Source of the DNA: Treponema sp.
GTDB taxonomy: Bacteria; Spirochaetota; Spirochaetia; Treponematales; Breznakiellaceae
Length of the DNA: 26,700 bases
Assembly (NCBI GenBank): GCA_031263265.1
Contig: JAISGE010000177.1
Span: 1 to 26,700 of the forward strand
Reading direction: 5' to 3'
The notes below the pieces were generated by a model, which was given only the letters and a program-made list of their open reading frames with translations, made no database searches and was not told the DNA's origin. The translations under genes and the position numbers were made by a program. The first letter of the stretch is position 1. The number at the start of each line of letters is the position of its first letter. Positions 6,337 through 14,253 of this stretch are shown here, piece by piece.

Positions 6337-7743
6337 TTACCGGTGGATATGTGCCCGTAAGACCCCTATCTGCCGCCGTACCTCTTCAGGAGCAGGGCCG
6401 CCTGCCCCATTTCGGGCCTTCACACAAGCCCCGGGACTGAGAGCGTGGTAGATATCCGCTTCAAAGAGGAGCGACCGTTTTTTAAGCTCTTCCAGGGTGC
6501 GATCGGTAATACTCCGCTGCCCGTGGGCAATACAATCCCGAACTACCAGGGCGGCTACTTCATGGGCACTGCGGAAAGGAAGCCCTTTGCGGACTAAGTA
6601 CTCCGCGGCATCAGTGGCTTCTAAGAAACCCCCGATAAGCGCCCCCTCCATACGCTCCTGATTAAAGCTTGCGGTACACAGCATCCCCCGGAACATACTC
6701 AGACAGGTGCAGACCGTGTCCAGACTGTCAAACAAGGCTTCTTTATCCTCTTGCAAATCCTTATCATAAGCATAAGGGAGGCCCTTCAGTAGGGTGAGCA
6801 AGCATACCAGGTTCCCGGCGGTTCGTCCAGCCTTACCCCGAATAAGCTCCGCGAAGTCAGGGTTTTGTTTCTGGGGCATGATTGAGGAACCGGTACTCCA
6901 TGACTCGGCTAAGGTAATAAACTTGAATTCCTCACTGGCCCAGATTACTATATCCTCACAGAACCGGGAAAGATGGGTCATGGTAATGGCCGCGGCCCCA
7001 GCAAGTTCCAACGCAAAGTCCCGGTCTGCCACCGAATCCATGGAGTTGAGGGTCGGGCCGGAAAAACCCAATGCCTGGGCAGTAGCTTCCCGATCCAAGG
7101 GAAGCCCTGAACCAGCTAATGCCCCGGCTCCCAGAGGACAGGTATCCAGCCTGGCCAAGGCATCGGTAAAACGGCCCAAATCCCGTACCAACCCAGTACA
7201 CCACGCTACCAAGTGGTGCCCCAGGGTAATCGGTTGAGCTCGTTGGAGGTGCGTATAACCAGGCATCAGCGCATCTGCATAGGTTTCAGCATGATCCAGC
7301 AGGGCCTGGATGGTCTCCCGCAGTTCCCCACATACATCTGGAACCCGGTGTTTGAGGTAAAGCCTCAGATCCGTAGCCACCTGGTCGTTTCGGCTCCGGC
7401 CTGCATGAACCATACGGCCTGCATCCCCCAGACGGCTGGTTAAGACCCCTTCAATAAATGAGTGAATGTCCTCTGCGCCAAGATCAACCAGCAGGGAGCC
7501 TGATTCCAAGTCCTGGGCGATCCGGGCGAGTTCTGCATCTAAGGCCGCAGCCGTATCCTGGGGAATAATACCCTGTTTCCCTAACATGACTGCATGAGCG
7601 CGGCTGCCCTGGATATCTTCAAAAACAAGCCGCTTATCCACCATGATAGAGGATTGAAAGGCAAATGCCTGGGGAGCAGGTTTTTCCTCAAGCCTGCCTG
7701 ACCAGAGGATTGCAGTTCCTTTTGAAGGCGTACTCCCGGGCAT
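6337..7743 (-). CDS. argH: argininosuccinate lyase
   Basis: It splits argininosuccinate into arginine and fumarate, the last step of arginine synthesis. The product has 468 residues, the usual size. Fumarase/aspartase superfamily motifs are visible: GRMVHAGRSRNDQVATD (about 109-125), PGYTHLQRAQP (about 161-171), and the mobile-loop signature STGSSIMPQKQNP (about 283-295), which carries the catalytic Ser. The ATG overlaps the argG stop (ATGA), implying translational coupling. The extreme C-terminus (RAHIHR) runs up to the inverted-repeat element at 6238-6328. Confidence 0.95.
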   Translation of the reverse strand: MPGSTPSKGTAILWSGRLEEKPAPQAFAFQSSIMVDKRLVFEDIQGSRAHAVMLGKQGIIPQDTAAALDAELARIAQDLESGSLLVDLGAEDIHSFIEGVLTSRLGDAGRMVHAGRSRNDQVATDLRLYLKHRVPDVCGELRETIQALLDHAETYADALMPGYTHLQRAQPITLGHHLVAWCTGLVRDLGRFTDALARLDTCPLGAGALAGSGLPLDREATAQALGFSGPTLNSMDSVADRDFALELAGAAAITMTHLSRFCEDIVIWASEEFKFITLAESWSTGSSIMPQKQNPDFAELIRGKAGRTAGNLVCLLTLLKGLPYAYDKDLQEDKEALFDSLDTVCTCLSMFRGMLCTASFNQERMEGALIGGFLEATDAAEYLVRKGLPFRSAHEVAALVVRDCIAHGQRSITDRTLEELKKRSLLFEADIYHALSPGACVKARNGAGGPAPEEVRRQIGVLRAHIHR

Positions 7744-9026
7744 CAGCCTGCAGTCCCTGTGGATTTAGGATCCCCTTGTACCGGACAAGGCGGGACTCCT
7801 CCCTGAGTATGGGCTTGTTCCATGAGGGAACGAACCAGAACAGGAAGACCATAGAGCCTGATGAAACCCCGGGCATCCCCGTGGTTGTACAAGTCCCCGG
7901 TGGTAAAGCTGGCAATGCTGGGATTGTACAGGGAATAGGGGGAACTAAGCCCGGCAGAGGAGATGGAACCTTTGTACAATTTGAGCCGAACCGTACCGGT
8001 AACCGTTTTCTGGGTAGCATCCACAAATGCACTTAAGGCCTCCCTGAGTGGGGTAAACCAGAGGCCACCGTAGATCAATTCCCCCAACTTCATCCCAACA
8101 AGCTGTTTAAAAACATAGGTCTGGCGATCAAGGCATATATGTTCCAGTTCTTGGTGGGCATAGTAGAGAATACTGCCTCCAGGGGTCTCGTATACTCCCC
8201 GACTTTTCATACCTACTACCCGGTTTTCCACCAGATCCACCAGGCCAACCCCGTGGGCTCCTCCAAGTTTGTTGAGGGTTTGAATCAACTCCACCCCTTT
8301 GCATGGAGTACCATTAAGTCCTACGGGAATACCCTGTTCAAAGGATACTTCCACGTAAACCGCCTGGTCCGGGGCTTTTTCTGGAGGGACCGTCATCTTG
8401 AGCATCCGCTCTAGGGCTGGCTCGGTAGCAGGATTCTCCAGTTCCAAGCCTTCATGGGAAATATGCCAGAGATTATCGTCCCGGCTGTAGGAATCCTGCT
8501 TTTTCATGGGTACCGGGATATGCCGCTTTTCCAGGTATTCGATCTCCTCTTCCCTGCTCCGTAGCTCCCAAGTCCGCCAAGGGGCAATGATCTCCAGATC
8601 TGGGGCAAAGGCCATGATCCCCAGGTCAAAGCGAACCTGGTCGTTTCCCTTACCAGTAGCCCCGTGGGCAATGGCCGTAGCCCCTTCCTTTCGGGCGTAG
8701 TCCACCAGAACCTTGGCAATCAGAGGCCGGGCCGTGGCAGTTCCCAAGAGGTACTTGTCTTCATAGCGGGCATTGGCTTTGAGTGCAGGCCACAGGTAGT
8801 TTTCCACATATTCTTGTTTTACATCTACTACAAAACATGAAAGGGCACCGGTATCCAATGCCTGCCTGGTAATCTTGTCCCAATCCGCCTCTTGGCCCAC
8901 ATCCACACAGACCGCCACAATAGCGCAATCGTAGGTTTCCTTGAGCCAAGGAATGATCACCGTGGTATCTAAACCACCGGAATAGGCAAGGACAATTTTC
9001 TTTTGCTTTGTTTTGTCATAACTCAT
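7743..9026 (-). CDS. argG: argininosuccinate synthase
   Basis: It joins citrulline and aspartate using ATP to form argininosuccinate, feeding ArgH encoded directly downstream. The product has 427 residues. The PP-loop for ATP is at the N-terminus (AYSGGLDTT, about 14-22). Other family motifs are AIAHGATGKGNDQVRFD, the PWR of APWRTWELRSREEEIEY, and NLWHISHEGLELENP. The Pro/Gly-rich tail after about residue 405 is somewhat longer than the family core. AGGAG (plus-strand 9037-9041) stands ten bases before the ATG. No carbamoyl-transferase or regulator gene lies nearby. The promoter is probably in the 230-base spacer to the tRNA gene. Confidence 0.95.
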   Translation of the reverse strand: MSYDKTKQKKIVLAYSGGLDTTVIIPWLKETYDCAIVAVCVDVGQEADWDKITRQALDTGALSCFVVDVKQEYVENYLWPALKANARYEDKYLLGTATARPLIAKVLVDYARKEGATAIAHGATGKGNDQVRFDLGIMAFAPDLEIIAPWRTWELRSREEEIEYLEKRHIPVPMKKQDSYSRDDNLWHISHEGLELENPATEPALERMLKMTVPPEKAPDQAVYVEVSFEQGIPVGLNGTPCKGVELIQTLNKLGGAHGVGLVDLVENRVVGMKSRGVYETPGGSILYYAHQELEHICLDRQTYVFKQLVGMKLGELIYGGLWFTPLREALSAFVDATQKTVTGTVRLKLYKGSISSAGLSSPYSLYNPSIASFTTGDLYNHGDARGFIRLYGLPVLVRSLMEQAHTQGGVPPCPVQGDPKSTGTAG

Positions 9027-9079
9027 TGAATCATAACTCCTTATGTAAGTGCTTGAAACCCAAGAGTCTCAAGAAACTA

Positions 9080-9122
9080 TATGCTACCATAAAACCATCG
9101 AGAATTTAAGAGGGTATGCTAC
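9080..9122. repeat. paired direct repeats TATGCTAC upstream of argG
   Basis: TATGCTAC occurs at 9080-9087 and again at 9115-9122, 35 bases apart, in the argG leader. They could be binding sites for a regulator of argGH or part of the promoter. No match to the Escherichia coli ARG box is evident, so a function is only guessed. Confidence 0.3.
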
Positions 9123-9214
9123 GAGGGTAACGAGTGCCCCTGACCAAGTGTCTAGTAGTAAGCGAAAGGTATTTAAAGTAACTGCTTTTGCCCTGGAAAC
9201 CCTGTTTCAAGTAC

Positions 9215-9243
9215 TTGACATTATTTTTTTTTCTGGGTATATT
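9215..9243 (+). promoter_or_regulatory. promoter of the tRNA-Asp gene
   Basis: TTGACA at 9215-9220 and TATATT at 9238-9243 are separated by 17 bases, close to the sigma-70 consensus. The predicted start is about seven bases later, just before the tRNA at 9257. The 12-base palindrome TCAAGTACTTGA (9207-9218) overlaps the -35 box. Confidence 0.85.
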
Positions 9244-9256
9244 AAAAACATCTTTA

Positions 9257-9331
9257 GGGGGCGTAGTGAAGTTGGTTTATCACGCTGGCCTGTCAAGCCG
9301 GAGATCGCGGGTTCAAGCCCCGTCGCTCCCG
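9257..9331 (+). tRNA. tRNA-Asp (anticodon GTC)
   Basis: A complete cloverleaf of 75 bases. The acceptor arm GGGGGCG pairs with CGCTCCC with one G-U. The D stem is GTGA/TCAC, the anticodon stem CTGGC/GCCGG with loop CTGTCAA, and the T stem GCGGG/CCCGT with loop TTCAAGC. The anticodon GTC reads Asp codons. The 3' CCA is not encoded (GTAA follows), so it must be added by CCA-transferase. It is a single-gene unit with its own promoter and terminator. Confidence 0.95.
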
Positions 9332-9339
9332 TAACTAGT

Positions 9340-9370
9340 AAAGCCTGTGCATAACAGGTTTTTATTTTTT
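9340..9370 (+). terminator. intrinsic terminator of tRNA-Asp
   Basis: CCTGT (9344-9348) and ACAGG (9354-9358) form a stem with loop GCATA, extended by a G-U pair and A-T pairs, followed by a T-rich tract broken by a single A. It begins nine bases after the tRNA. Confidence 0.85.
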
Positions 9371-9403
9371 AAACTTCTATCATCATCACCCTTTAAAATG
9401 AAA

Positions 9404-9458
9404 ACCGGTATGTATAAGCTCTCTCAGGTTCTTTACCTGCTGCTTTATACCTACCGGT
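9404..9458. terminator. long hairpin ending the ribosomal cluster
   Basis: ACCGGTATGTATAAGC at the left end pairs with GCTTTATACCTACCGGT at the right, with one mismatch and one bulge. A second perfect stem, CAGGT/ACCTG with loop TCTTT, sits within. On the minus strand the hairpin is followed by TTTTCATTTT, so it is a good candidate terminator for the cluster ending at 9499. It separates it from the converging tRNA unit. Confidence 0.7.
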
Positions 9459-9498
9459 ATCAAAAGAAAAGAAGTACCTTTTTCTTCCTGAATAAACC

Positions 9499-9687
9499 TT
9501 AACTAGAGACTAAACGCTTCTTGCCATGCTTAATTGCCGCCTTACATATCTTGCATACCTTAGCCTTTATATCCCCCGCTTCCTGTTCGTACAGCAACTT
9601 TACATTATTCCGCTTACAAACCGGACACTGACCTCGCCCACGGGAAAACAGTTCCCAGATTCCTTTGCCCCTATGCGCTTTAGACAT
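9499..9687 (-). CDS. small four-cysteine (zinc-ribbon-like) protein
   Basis: The product has 62 residues with two CxxC pairs: CPVC (about 21-24) and CKIC (about 45-48), set in a very basic chain (MSKAHRGKGIWELF at the start, KHGKKRLVSS at the end). This spacing suits one zinc ion bound by a small ribbon. Basic zinc-ribbon proteins at the ends of ribosomal operons are often ribosome- or RNA-associated, but I cannot name the function. It starts 13 bases after the rplQ stop and is the last gene before the terminator hairpin, so it is co-transcribed. AAGG stands four bases before the ATG. Confidence 0.75.
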   Translation of the reverse strand: MSKAHRGKGIWELFSRGRGQCPVCKRNNVKLLYEQEAGDIKAKVCKICKAAIKHGKKRLVSS

Positions 9688-9700
9688 TGCCTTATCCCCT

Positions 9701-10159
9701 TTACGGTGTTCCTTTTACGCCGTCATCTGCTTTTTTCGTTTTTTTGGAATTTTGCTTGGCGGCTTTTTTTGCCTGCTTACCCGAAGTACCTTCTATATCG
9801 AGGGTATAATCAACCAATTCAAGAATAACGATTTCTGCTGCATCTCCTGGACGTTCCCCGAGTTTGAGTATCCGGGTATACCCACCAGGACGCTCCTTCA
9901 TACGAGGAGCAATATCTGTAAACAACTTAGCCACCATGCCTTCATCATAGAGACGGCTAGAAACAATCCGCCTATTATGAACCGAATCAACTTTTGCCCG
10001 GGTTATCAGCTTTTCAGCACTCCGCCGGATTTCCAGGGCCTTTGCCTTGGTAGTCCTAATCCGTTCGTATCTAAATAAGGACGTAACCATATTCCGATGA
10101 AGGGCTTTCCGATGAGCCGCCATACGTTCCAAGGGATTAAACCCTCTTTTATGCTTCAT
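9701..10159 (-). CDS. rplQ: 50S ribosomal protein L17
   Basis: The product has 152 residues. The L17 core is clear: RMAAHRKALHRNMVTSLF (about 12-29), ERIRTTKAKALEIRRSAEKL, and PGGYTRILKLGERPGDAAE near 95. After about residue 120 a Lys/Ala-rich tail (KQAKKAAKQNSKKTKKADD) extends the protein beyond the roughly 120 residues of most L17s. Its ATG lies inside the end of rpoA, an 11-base overlap, consistent with coupled translation as in the classical alpha operon. Confidence 0.95.
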   Translation of the reverse strand: MKHKRGFNPLERMAAHRKALHRNMVTSLFRYERIRTTKAKALEIRRSAEKLITRAKVDSVHNRRIVSSRLYDEGMVAKLFTDIAPRMKERPGGYTRILKLGERPGDAAEIVILELVDYTLDIEGTSGKQAKKAAKQNSKKTKKADDGVKGTP

Positions 10160-11213
10160 CTGTTTCTTCCTTTTCCTGTTGTTGAGGAGTAATCTTTACC
10201 GCGTTTCTTAAAACATTGAGGTCGGTTATCCCCAGACTCAAGTTCCATTCCTTGAGTTTTTCCTTGATTTCCTGGAGAGACTTCTTCCCAAAGTTCCGAG
10301 TCTTCGTGATATCATCCTCGGTTTTCCGGGTTAACTCGCCAATGGTTTTAATATTGGCATTTTTAAGACAGTTCGATGAACGAACCGACAATTCCAGCTC
10401 TTCCACCGGCGTATTAAGAAGCTGCCGGATACGCTCATCATCTTCGTCAAAATCCTCATCAGACCCTAGATTATTCTCATCAAAATTGATAAAAACCGAC
10501 AGATACTCCTTGAGAATTTTTGCTGCTTCAGCTAAAGCATCTTCCGGGCGGATAGTTCCATCGGTCCACAGTTCCAGTAACAGCTTGTCATAATCACTGC
10601 GTTGTCCTACCCGGGTAGGCTCTACGGCAAATTTCACTTTCTTCACCGGAGAGAAAATCGCGTCCATGGGAATCGTACCAATCACATCCACATAACGTTC
10701 GTTGACCTCAGAAGGAACATAGCCACGGCCCAGCTCAATCTGAATTTCAAACTCGATCCGGGCATTATCCATAAGGGTCATAATATGCTGACCCGTACTC
10801 AAAACATCCACCTGGCCTATCCGTTCAAAATCATCACTCTTGATTTCCCGGTTCCCTGACCATTCGTATAGAAACACTTCCTCTTCTGTATCAGCAGAGA
10901 GCTTGAGTCGGATTTGCTTGAGGTTATTGATGACCTCTAGGGTATCTTCGACGATATTCGGTATGGTCTCGAATTCACTTGAAACCATGTGACCCACTCC
11001 TGCAGCATCGTAGGAGGTGATCTTAATAGCGGTAATTGCATATCCTTGGATCGACGAAAGAAGTACCCGCCGCAGGGTATTACCTATCGTTGTTCCGAAT
11101 CCTGGTTCAAAAGGAGCCGCCGTGAACTTAGCATAGTCCGGTTTAAAGTCACCATATTCAAAGGTGATATTTTTTGGGCGTTTAAATCCTTTAAGAAGGT
11201 TCTTACGAGCCAT
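10149..11213 (-). CDS. rpoA: RNA polymerase alpha subunit
   Basis: The product has 354 residues. The N-terminal dimerisation domain carries EPGFGTTIGNTLRRVLLSSI (about 37-56), which seeds polymerase assembly. An acidic linker (NNLGSDEDFDEDDERIRQLL, about 243-262) follows. The C-terminal domain, which contacts upstream promoter DNA and activators, shows ELSVRSSNCLKNANIKTIGE and NFGKKSLQEIKEKL. The tail after it is longer than in Escherichia coli (329 residues total) and ends Gln/Glu-rich. AAGGAG five bases before the ATG sets the start. It lies between rpsD and rplQ, as in the alpha operon. Confidence 0.97.
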   Translation of the reverse strand: MARKNLLKGFKRPKNITFEYGDFKPDYAKFTAAPFEPGFGTTIGNTLRRVLLSSIQGYAITAIKITSYDAAGVGHMVSSEFETIPNIVEDTLEVINNLKQIRLKLSADTEEEVFLYEWSGNREIKSDDFERIGQVDVLSTGQHIMTLMDNARIEFEIQIELGRGYVPSEVNERYVDVIGTIPMDAIFSPVKKVKFAVEPTRVGQRSDYDKLLLELWTDGTIRPEDALAEAAKILKEYLSVFINFDENNLGSDEDFDEDDERIRQLLNTPVEELELSVRSSNCLKNANIKTIGELTRKTEDDITKTRNFGKKSLQEIKEKLKEWNLSLGITDLNVLRNAVKITPQQQEKEETDEA

Positions 11214-11222
11214 GAAGACTCC

Positions 11223-11858
11223 TTATTTAGAATATAATTCAACAATCATCTGTTCTTTGATATCCGCAAGGTCAGTAATATCACTGCGCCGCGGAGCAGC
11301 CAGGAACTTCCCTTTCATGGTATCAGGATCCAAGGAAAGCCAGGGCATAATCCCGGAGCGCCCGTATTCCTTTAAGGCATCTTTAATTACCACCAGCCCT
11401 TTGCCGGATTCCCGAATCTCTACCACATCATCAGCCCGAACCAAATAGGAAGGCACATTCACCCGTTTCCCATTAACCGTTACATGACCATGGAGCACGA
11501 TCTGTCGTGCTTGACTCCGGCTCACCGCGAAACGCAGGCGGTATACCACGTTATCGAGTCTTCGTTCCAATAAGACAAAGAGATTTTCCCCGGTAATACC
11601 GCTCATACGAAGGGCACGTTCAAAGAAAAGACTGAACTGCTTTTCTTGCATACCGTATATTCTCTTGAGCTTCTGTTTTTCCCGGAGCTGAATGCCATAA
11701 TCCGACCGCTTCCCTGGCCGTGCCTTGGGGTCTTTACCTGGTGCAGGCCGCTTCTTATTAATCGGACACTTATCGCTTCTGCAACGTCCCCCCTTGAGCA
11801 TCAACTTCTTCTGTTCTGCCCGGCATAATCGACAAACAGGTCCGGTATATCGTGCCAT
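11223..11858 (-). CDS. rpsD: 30S ribosomal protein S4
   Basis: The start is taken at the ATG giving MARYTGPVCRLCR, with GGGGGA about eight bases upstream; a start 15 codons earlier would overlap rpsK. The product has 211 residues. The N-terminus has a zinc-type cysteine set (CRLC, then CRSDKC). The S4 RNA-binding domain is seen as ERRLDNVVYRLRFAVSRSQA and HGHVTVNGKRVNVPSYLV. In many bacteria S4 represses its own operon by binding the leader near rpsM; no leader structure is evident here. Confidence 0.97.
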   Translation of the reverse strand: MARYTGPVCRLCRAEQKKLMLKGGRCRSDKCPINKKRPAPGKDPKARPGKRSDYGIQLREKQKLKRIYGMQEKQFSLFFERALRMSGITGENLFVLLERRLDNVVYRLRFAVSRSQARQIVLHGHVTVNGKRVNVPSYLVRADDVVEIRESGKGLVVIKDALKEYGRSGIMPWLSLDPDTMKGKFLAAPRRSDITDLADIKEQMIVELYSK

Positions 11859-11872
11859 ATTCTTTTTCCCCC

Positions 11873-12256
11873 TTAGATGCGCCTGGTTTTGCGAGGCCTG
11901 CAACCATTATGCGGAATCGGCGTAACATCGTTGATCGACTTTACCTTGATACCTAATACTCCCAGCTGACGAATCGCCGATTCCCGGCCGATTCCCGGCC
12001 CCTTAACATAGACATGTACTTCCCGAAGTCCCACCTGGATCGCCTTTTGCGCTGCGGTTTCTGTTACCGTCTGTGCTGCAAAAGGAGTTGATTTTTTGGC
12101 ACCCCTGAATCCAAGCCCTCCAGAACTCGCCCAGGAAACGGCATTCCCCATGATATCGGTTATGGTAACAATCGTATTATTGAACGTAGCCTGAATATAT
12201 ACGTTCCCTTCATATACGGACTTCTTCTCTTTCCGCTTCTTTGTATTTGCAGCCAC
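11873..12256 (-). CDS. rpsK: 30S ribosomal protein S11
   Basis: The product has 127 residues with the family blocks GNVYIQATFNNTIVTITD, SSGGLGFRGAKKSTPFAAQ and the C-terminal PHNGCRPRKTRRI. It sits on the 30S platform near the E site. The start codon is GTG; GGAGG lies about eight bases upstream. It follows rpsM after 19 bases. Confidence 0.97.
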   Translation of the reverse strand: MAANTKKRKEKKSVYEGNVYIQATFNNTIVTITDIMGNAVSWASSGGLGFRGAKKSTPFAAQTVTETAAQKAIQVGLREVHVYVKGPGIGRESAIRQLGVLGIKVKSINDVTPIPHNGCRPRKTRRI

Positions 12257-12275
12257 CCTATATCCTCCGCTTCCC

Positions 12276-12641
12276 TTATTTCTTCTTACCGGCTACGGTC
12301 TTCTTCTTACCTTTACGGGTCCGGGCATTAGTTCGGGTTCGCTGACCTCGAAGGGGCAGACCCTTACGATGCCGAAGCCCGCGGTAACACCCAATATCCA
12401 TGAGCCGCTTGATATTCAGAGCAATTTCTGTACGTAAACGACCCTCAACTTTATATTCATTCTCAATAAGCTGGCGTAAGCCATTGAGTTCCTCCGCGGA
12501 CAGATCGTTGATGAGCCGCTGCGGATCTATCTTGGCTTTGACACAAATTACATCCGCACTGGATCTGCCAATACCAAAAATATAGGTCAAGGCAATGTTT
12601 ACATGCTTATTAGGGAGGTCAACCCCCGCTATACGCGCCAT
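12276..12641 (-). CDS. rpsM: 30S ribosomal protein S13
   Basis: The product has 121 residues starting MARIAGVDLPNKHVNIALTY, with GLRHRKGLPLRGQRTRTNAR and a basic tail (KGKKKTVAGKKK) that reaches the decoding region. It is in the head of the 30S subunit and contacts the 50S. AGGAG precedes the ATG. The spacing to rpmJ is only eight bases. Confidence 0.97.
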   Translation of the reverse strand: MARIAGVDLPNKHVNIALTYIFGIGRSSADVICVKAKIDPQRLINDLSAEELNGLRQLIENEYKVEGRLRTEIALNIKRLMDIGCYRGLRHRKGLPLRGQRTRTNARTRKGKKKTVAGKKK

Positions 12642-12649
12642 ACCTACTC

Positions 12650-12763
12650 CTAACCCTGCTTTTGCTTATGCTTAGGATTTTGACAAACGATCCGTATAAT
12701 ACCGTTTCGTTTAATCACCTTACATTTATCGCAAATAGGTTTAACACTGGTTCGGACTTTCAT
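12650..12763 (-). CDS. rpmJ: 50S ribosomal protein L36
   Basis: The product has only 37 residues: MKVRTSVKPICDKCKVIKRN, then a tail with CQNPKHKQKQG. Cys11, Cys14 and Cys27 with the nearby His32 form the usual zinc site of the cysteine-containing L36. GGGAG lies about seven bases before the ATG. It sits between secY and rpsM, directly after a 69-base spacer. In many bacteria adk, map and infA would stand here; they are absent. Confidence 0.95.
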   Translation of the reverse strand: MKVRTSVKPICDKCKVIKRNGIIRIVCQNPKHKQKQG

Positions 12764-12783
12764 CCATATACTCCCTTTATAAT

Positions 12784-12801
12784 TCCTGTCTCCACACAGG
12801 A
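12784..12801. other. small hairpin between secY and rpmJ
   Basis: TCCTGT and ACAGGA (six perfect pairs) enclose a six-base loop in the 69-base secY-rpmJ spacer. No T-run follows on the minus strand, so it is more likely a stabilising or processing structure than a terminator. Confidence 0.35.
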
Positions 12802-12832
12802 TAAATTGTTATGTAAGCAAAACTACCCACGG

Positions 12833-14161
12833 TTAAAGATTCCGGCCCCTGAGCCGCCCCCGCTTGGTCAGTCCTTCATGGTGATGCATCTTGAGCAGCC
12901 CTTCAATTTGACTCATGGTATCAAGATCAACCCCCACCAGAATCAAAAGACTCGTACCTCCCATCAAATACGAAATCGATGTGGGGAAATTAAACAACCA
13001 CTGGATGATCGTCGGAATTATCGCAATCAAGGCCAGGTAAAACGAACCGGGAAGTACGATCCTGTTTAATATCTTGGTAAGATATTCTTCAATCCGTTCT
13101 GCCCTGATCCCCGGTATGGATCCACCATTCTCCCGGATATTCTTGGCAATTTCTATAGGGTTTAAGCTCACCTGGGTATAGAAATAAGCAAAAAAGATGA
13201 TCAAAAGTACGTATAGTATGTTATACAACCATCCATGCGGACTTAAAACCCGGGAAACCGTTCCAAGCCATGCCACATTCCCCCCAATGGTGGAAGCGAT
13301 CTGCAAGGGAAACGTCAGTATCGAAGATGCAAAGATAACCGGAATAACCCCTGAAGGATTGATCTTAAAGGGAATATAGGTACTTTGGGCGCCGTACATA
13401 CGCCTGCCCACCACTCGTTTTGCATAATTTACCTGGATCTTCCGCTGTCCCTGCTGTTCAAATACCACCAAGGCCACCACTCCCACAAACATGGCAAACA
13501 CCAGGATTACAAACACCGGATTGAGGTCTCCGTTTCGTACACGGCCAAACAGTTCCCAAATCGCTTGAGGAAGCCGAGCTACGATTCCTGCAAAGATCAA
13601 CAGCGATATCCCGTTCCCTATACCCCGCCGAGTGATCTGCTCCCCTATCCACATGAGAAACATGGTTCCCACGGTTACGGTAAGCATCGCAATAAGGGTA
13701 AAAGGAACCAGCTTCATACTCAACAGGTTTTCCACACTCCGGGAAATACTTTGGGCATACTGGGTAACCGCAAAAGATTGAATAAGACAAACTACTACCG
13801 TTCCAAGCCGCTGATAGGACTGGATCTTCTTTCTACCCCCCTCCTCTTGAGAAATCTTCTTTAATCTCGGAAACACGATGAGCAGGAGCTGCATAATGAT
13901 CGACATGGAGATATACGGCATAATCCCCAGCATAAATATCGAAAAGTTCGAAAAAGCGCCGCCGGCAAAAAAGTCAAGATAATCGACAATAGGATTACCG
14001 GAATTTTGTTGAGAAAGAAAATACGCATTCAATTCCCCGACGTTGATACCGGGAATGGGAAGCACGGCGCCAATCCGAAAAACCGCCAACATCAATGCGG
14101 TAAACAAAATACGTTCCCGCAGTTCTTTAACCCTAAAAATACCGACTATTGGATTAGCCAT
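12833..14161 (-). CDS. secY: preprotein translocase subunit SecY
   Basis: The product has 442 residues and forms the protein-conducting channel of the inner membrane together with SecE and SecG. Ten membrane helices can be followed. Family landmarks are RIGAVLPIPGIN (about 26-37), SIFMLGIMPYISMSIIMQLL (plug and helix 2 area), the loop EEGGRKKIQSYQR, and AKNIRENGGSIPGIRAE in the cytosolic loop before helix 9. Its place between rplO and rpmJ follows the spc operon. AGGAA lies about eight bases before the ATG. A 92-base spacer with nothing recognisable separates it from rplO. Confidence 0.97.
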   Translation of the reverse strand: MANPIVGIFRVKELRERILFTALMLAVFRIGAVLPIPGINVGELNAYFLSQQNSGNPIVDYLDFFAGGAFSNFSIFMLGIMPYISMSIIMQLLLIVFPRLKKISQEEGGRKKIQSYQRLGTVVVCLIQSFAVTQYAQSISRSVENLLSMKLVPFTLIAMLTVTVGTMFLMWIGEQITRRGIGNGISLLIFAGIVARLPQAIWELFGRVRNGDLNPVFVILVFAMFVGVVALVVFEQQGQRKIQVNYAKRVVGRRMYGAQSTYIPFKINPSGVIPVIFASSILTFPLQIASTIGGNVAWLGTVSRVLSPHGWLYNILYVLLIIFFAYFYTQVSLNPIEIAKNIRENGGSIPGIRAERIEEYLTKILNRIVLPGSFYLALIAIIPTIIQWLFNFPTSISYLMGGTSLLILVGVDLDTMSQIEGLLKMHHHEGLTKRGRLRGRNL

Positions 14162-14253
14162 GTAACTGTTCCTGTACTTTATCGTTAACCATTAGTAATA
14201 ACCGTATCTGAGCTTCTTTACCTACGACCCCTAGGTTTGTGAACCGTCCCCGT

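Noticed and set aside
6221..6451. Plus-strand frame starting MEMKTFCLRYFVSPG.
   Set aside because: Most of it is antisense to argH and the inverted-repeat element; no ribosome site or motif.
11859..11903. N-terminal extension of S4 by 15 residues.
   Set aside because: It would overlap rpsK and lacks a ribosome site; the MARYTG start has a good one.
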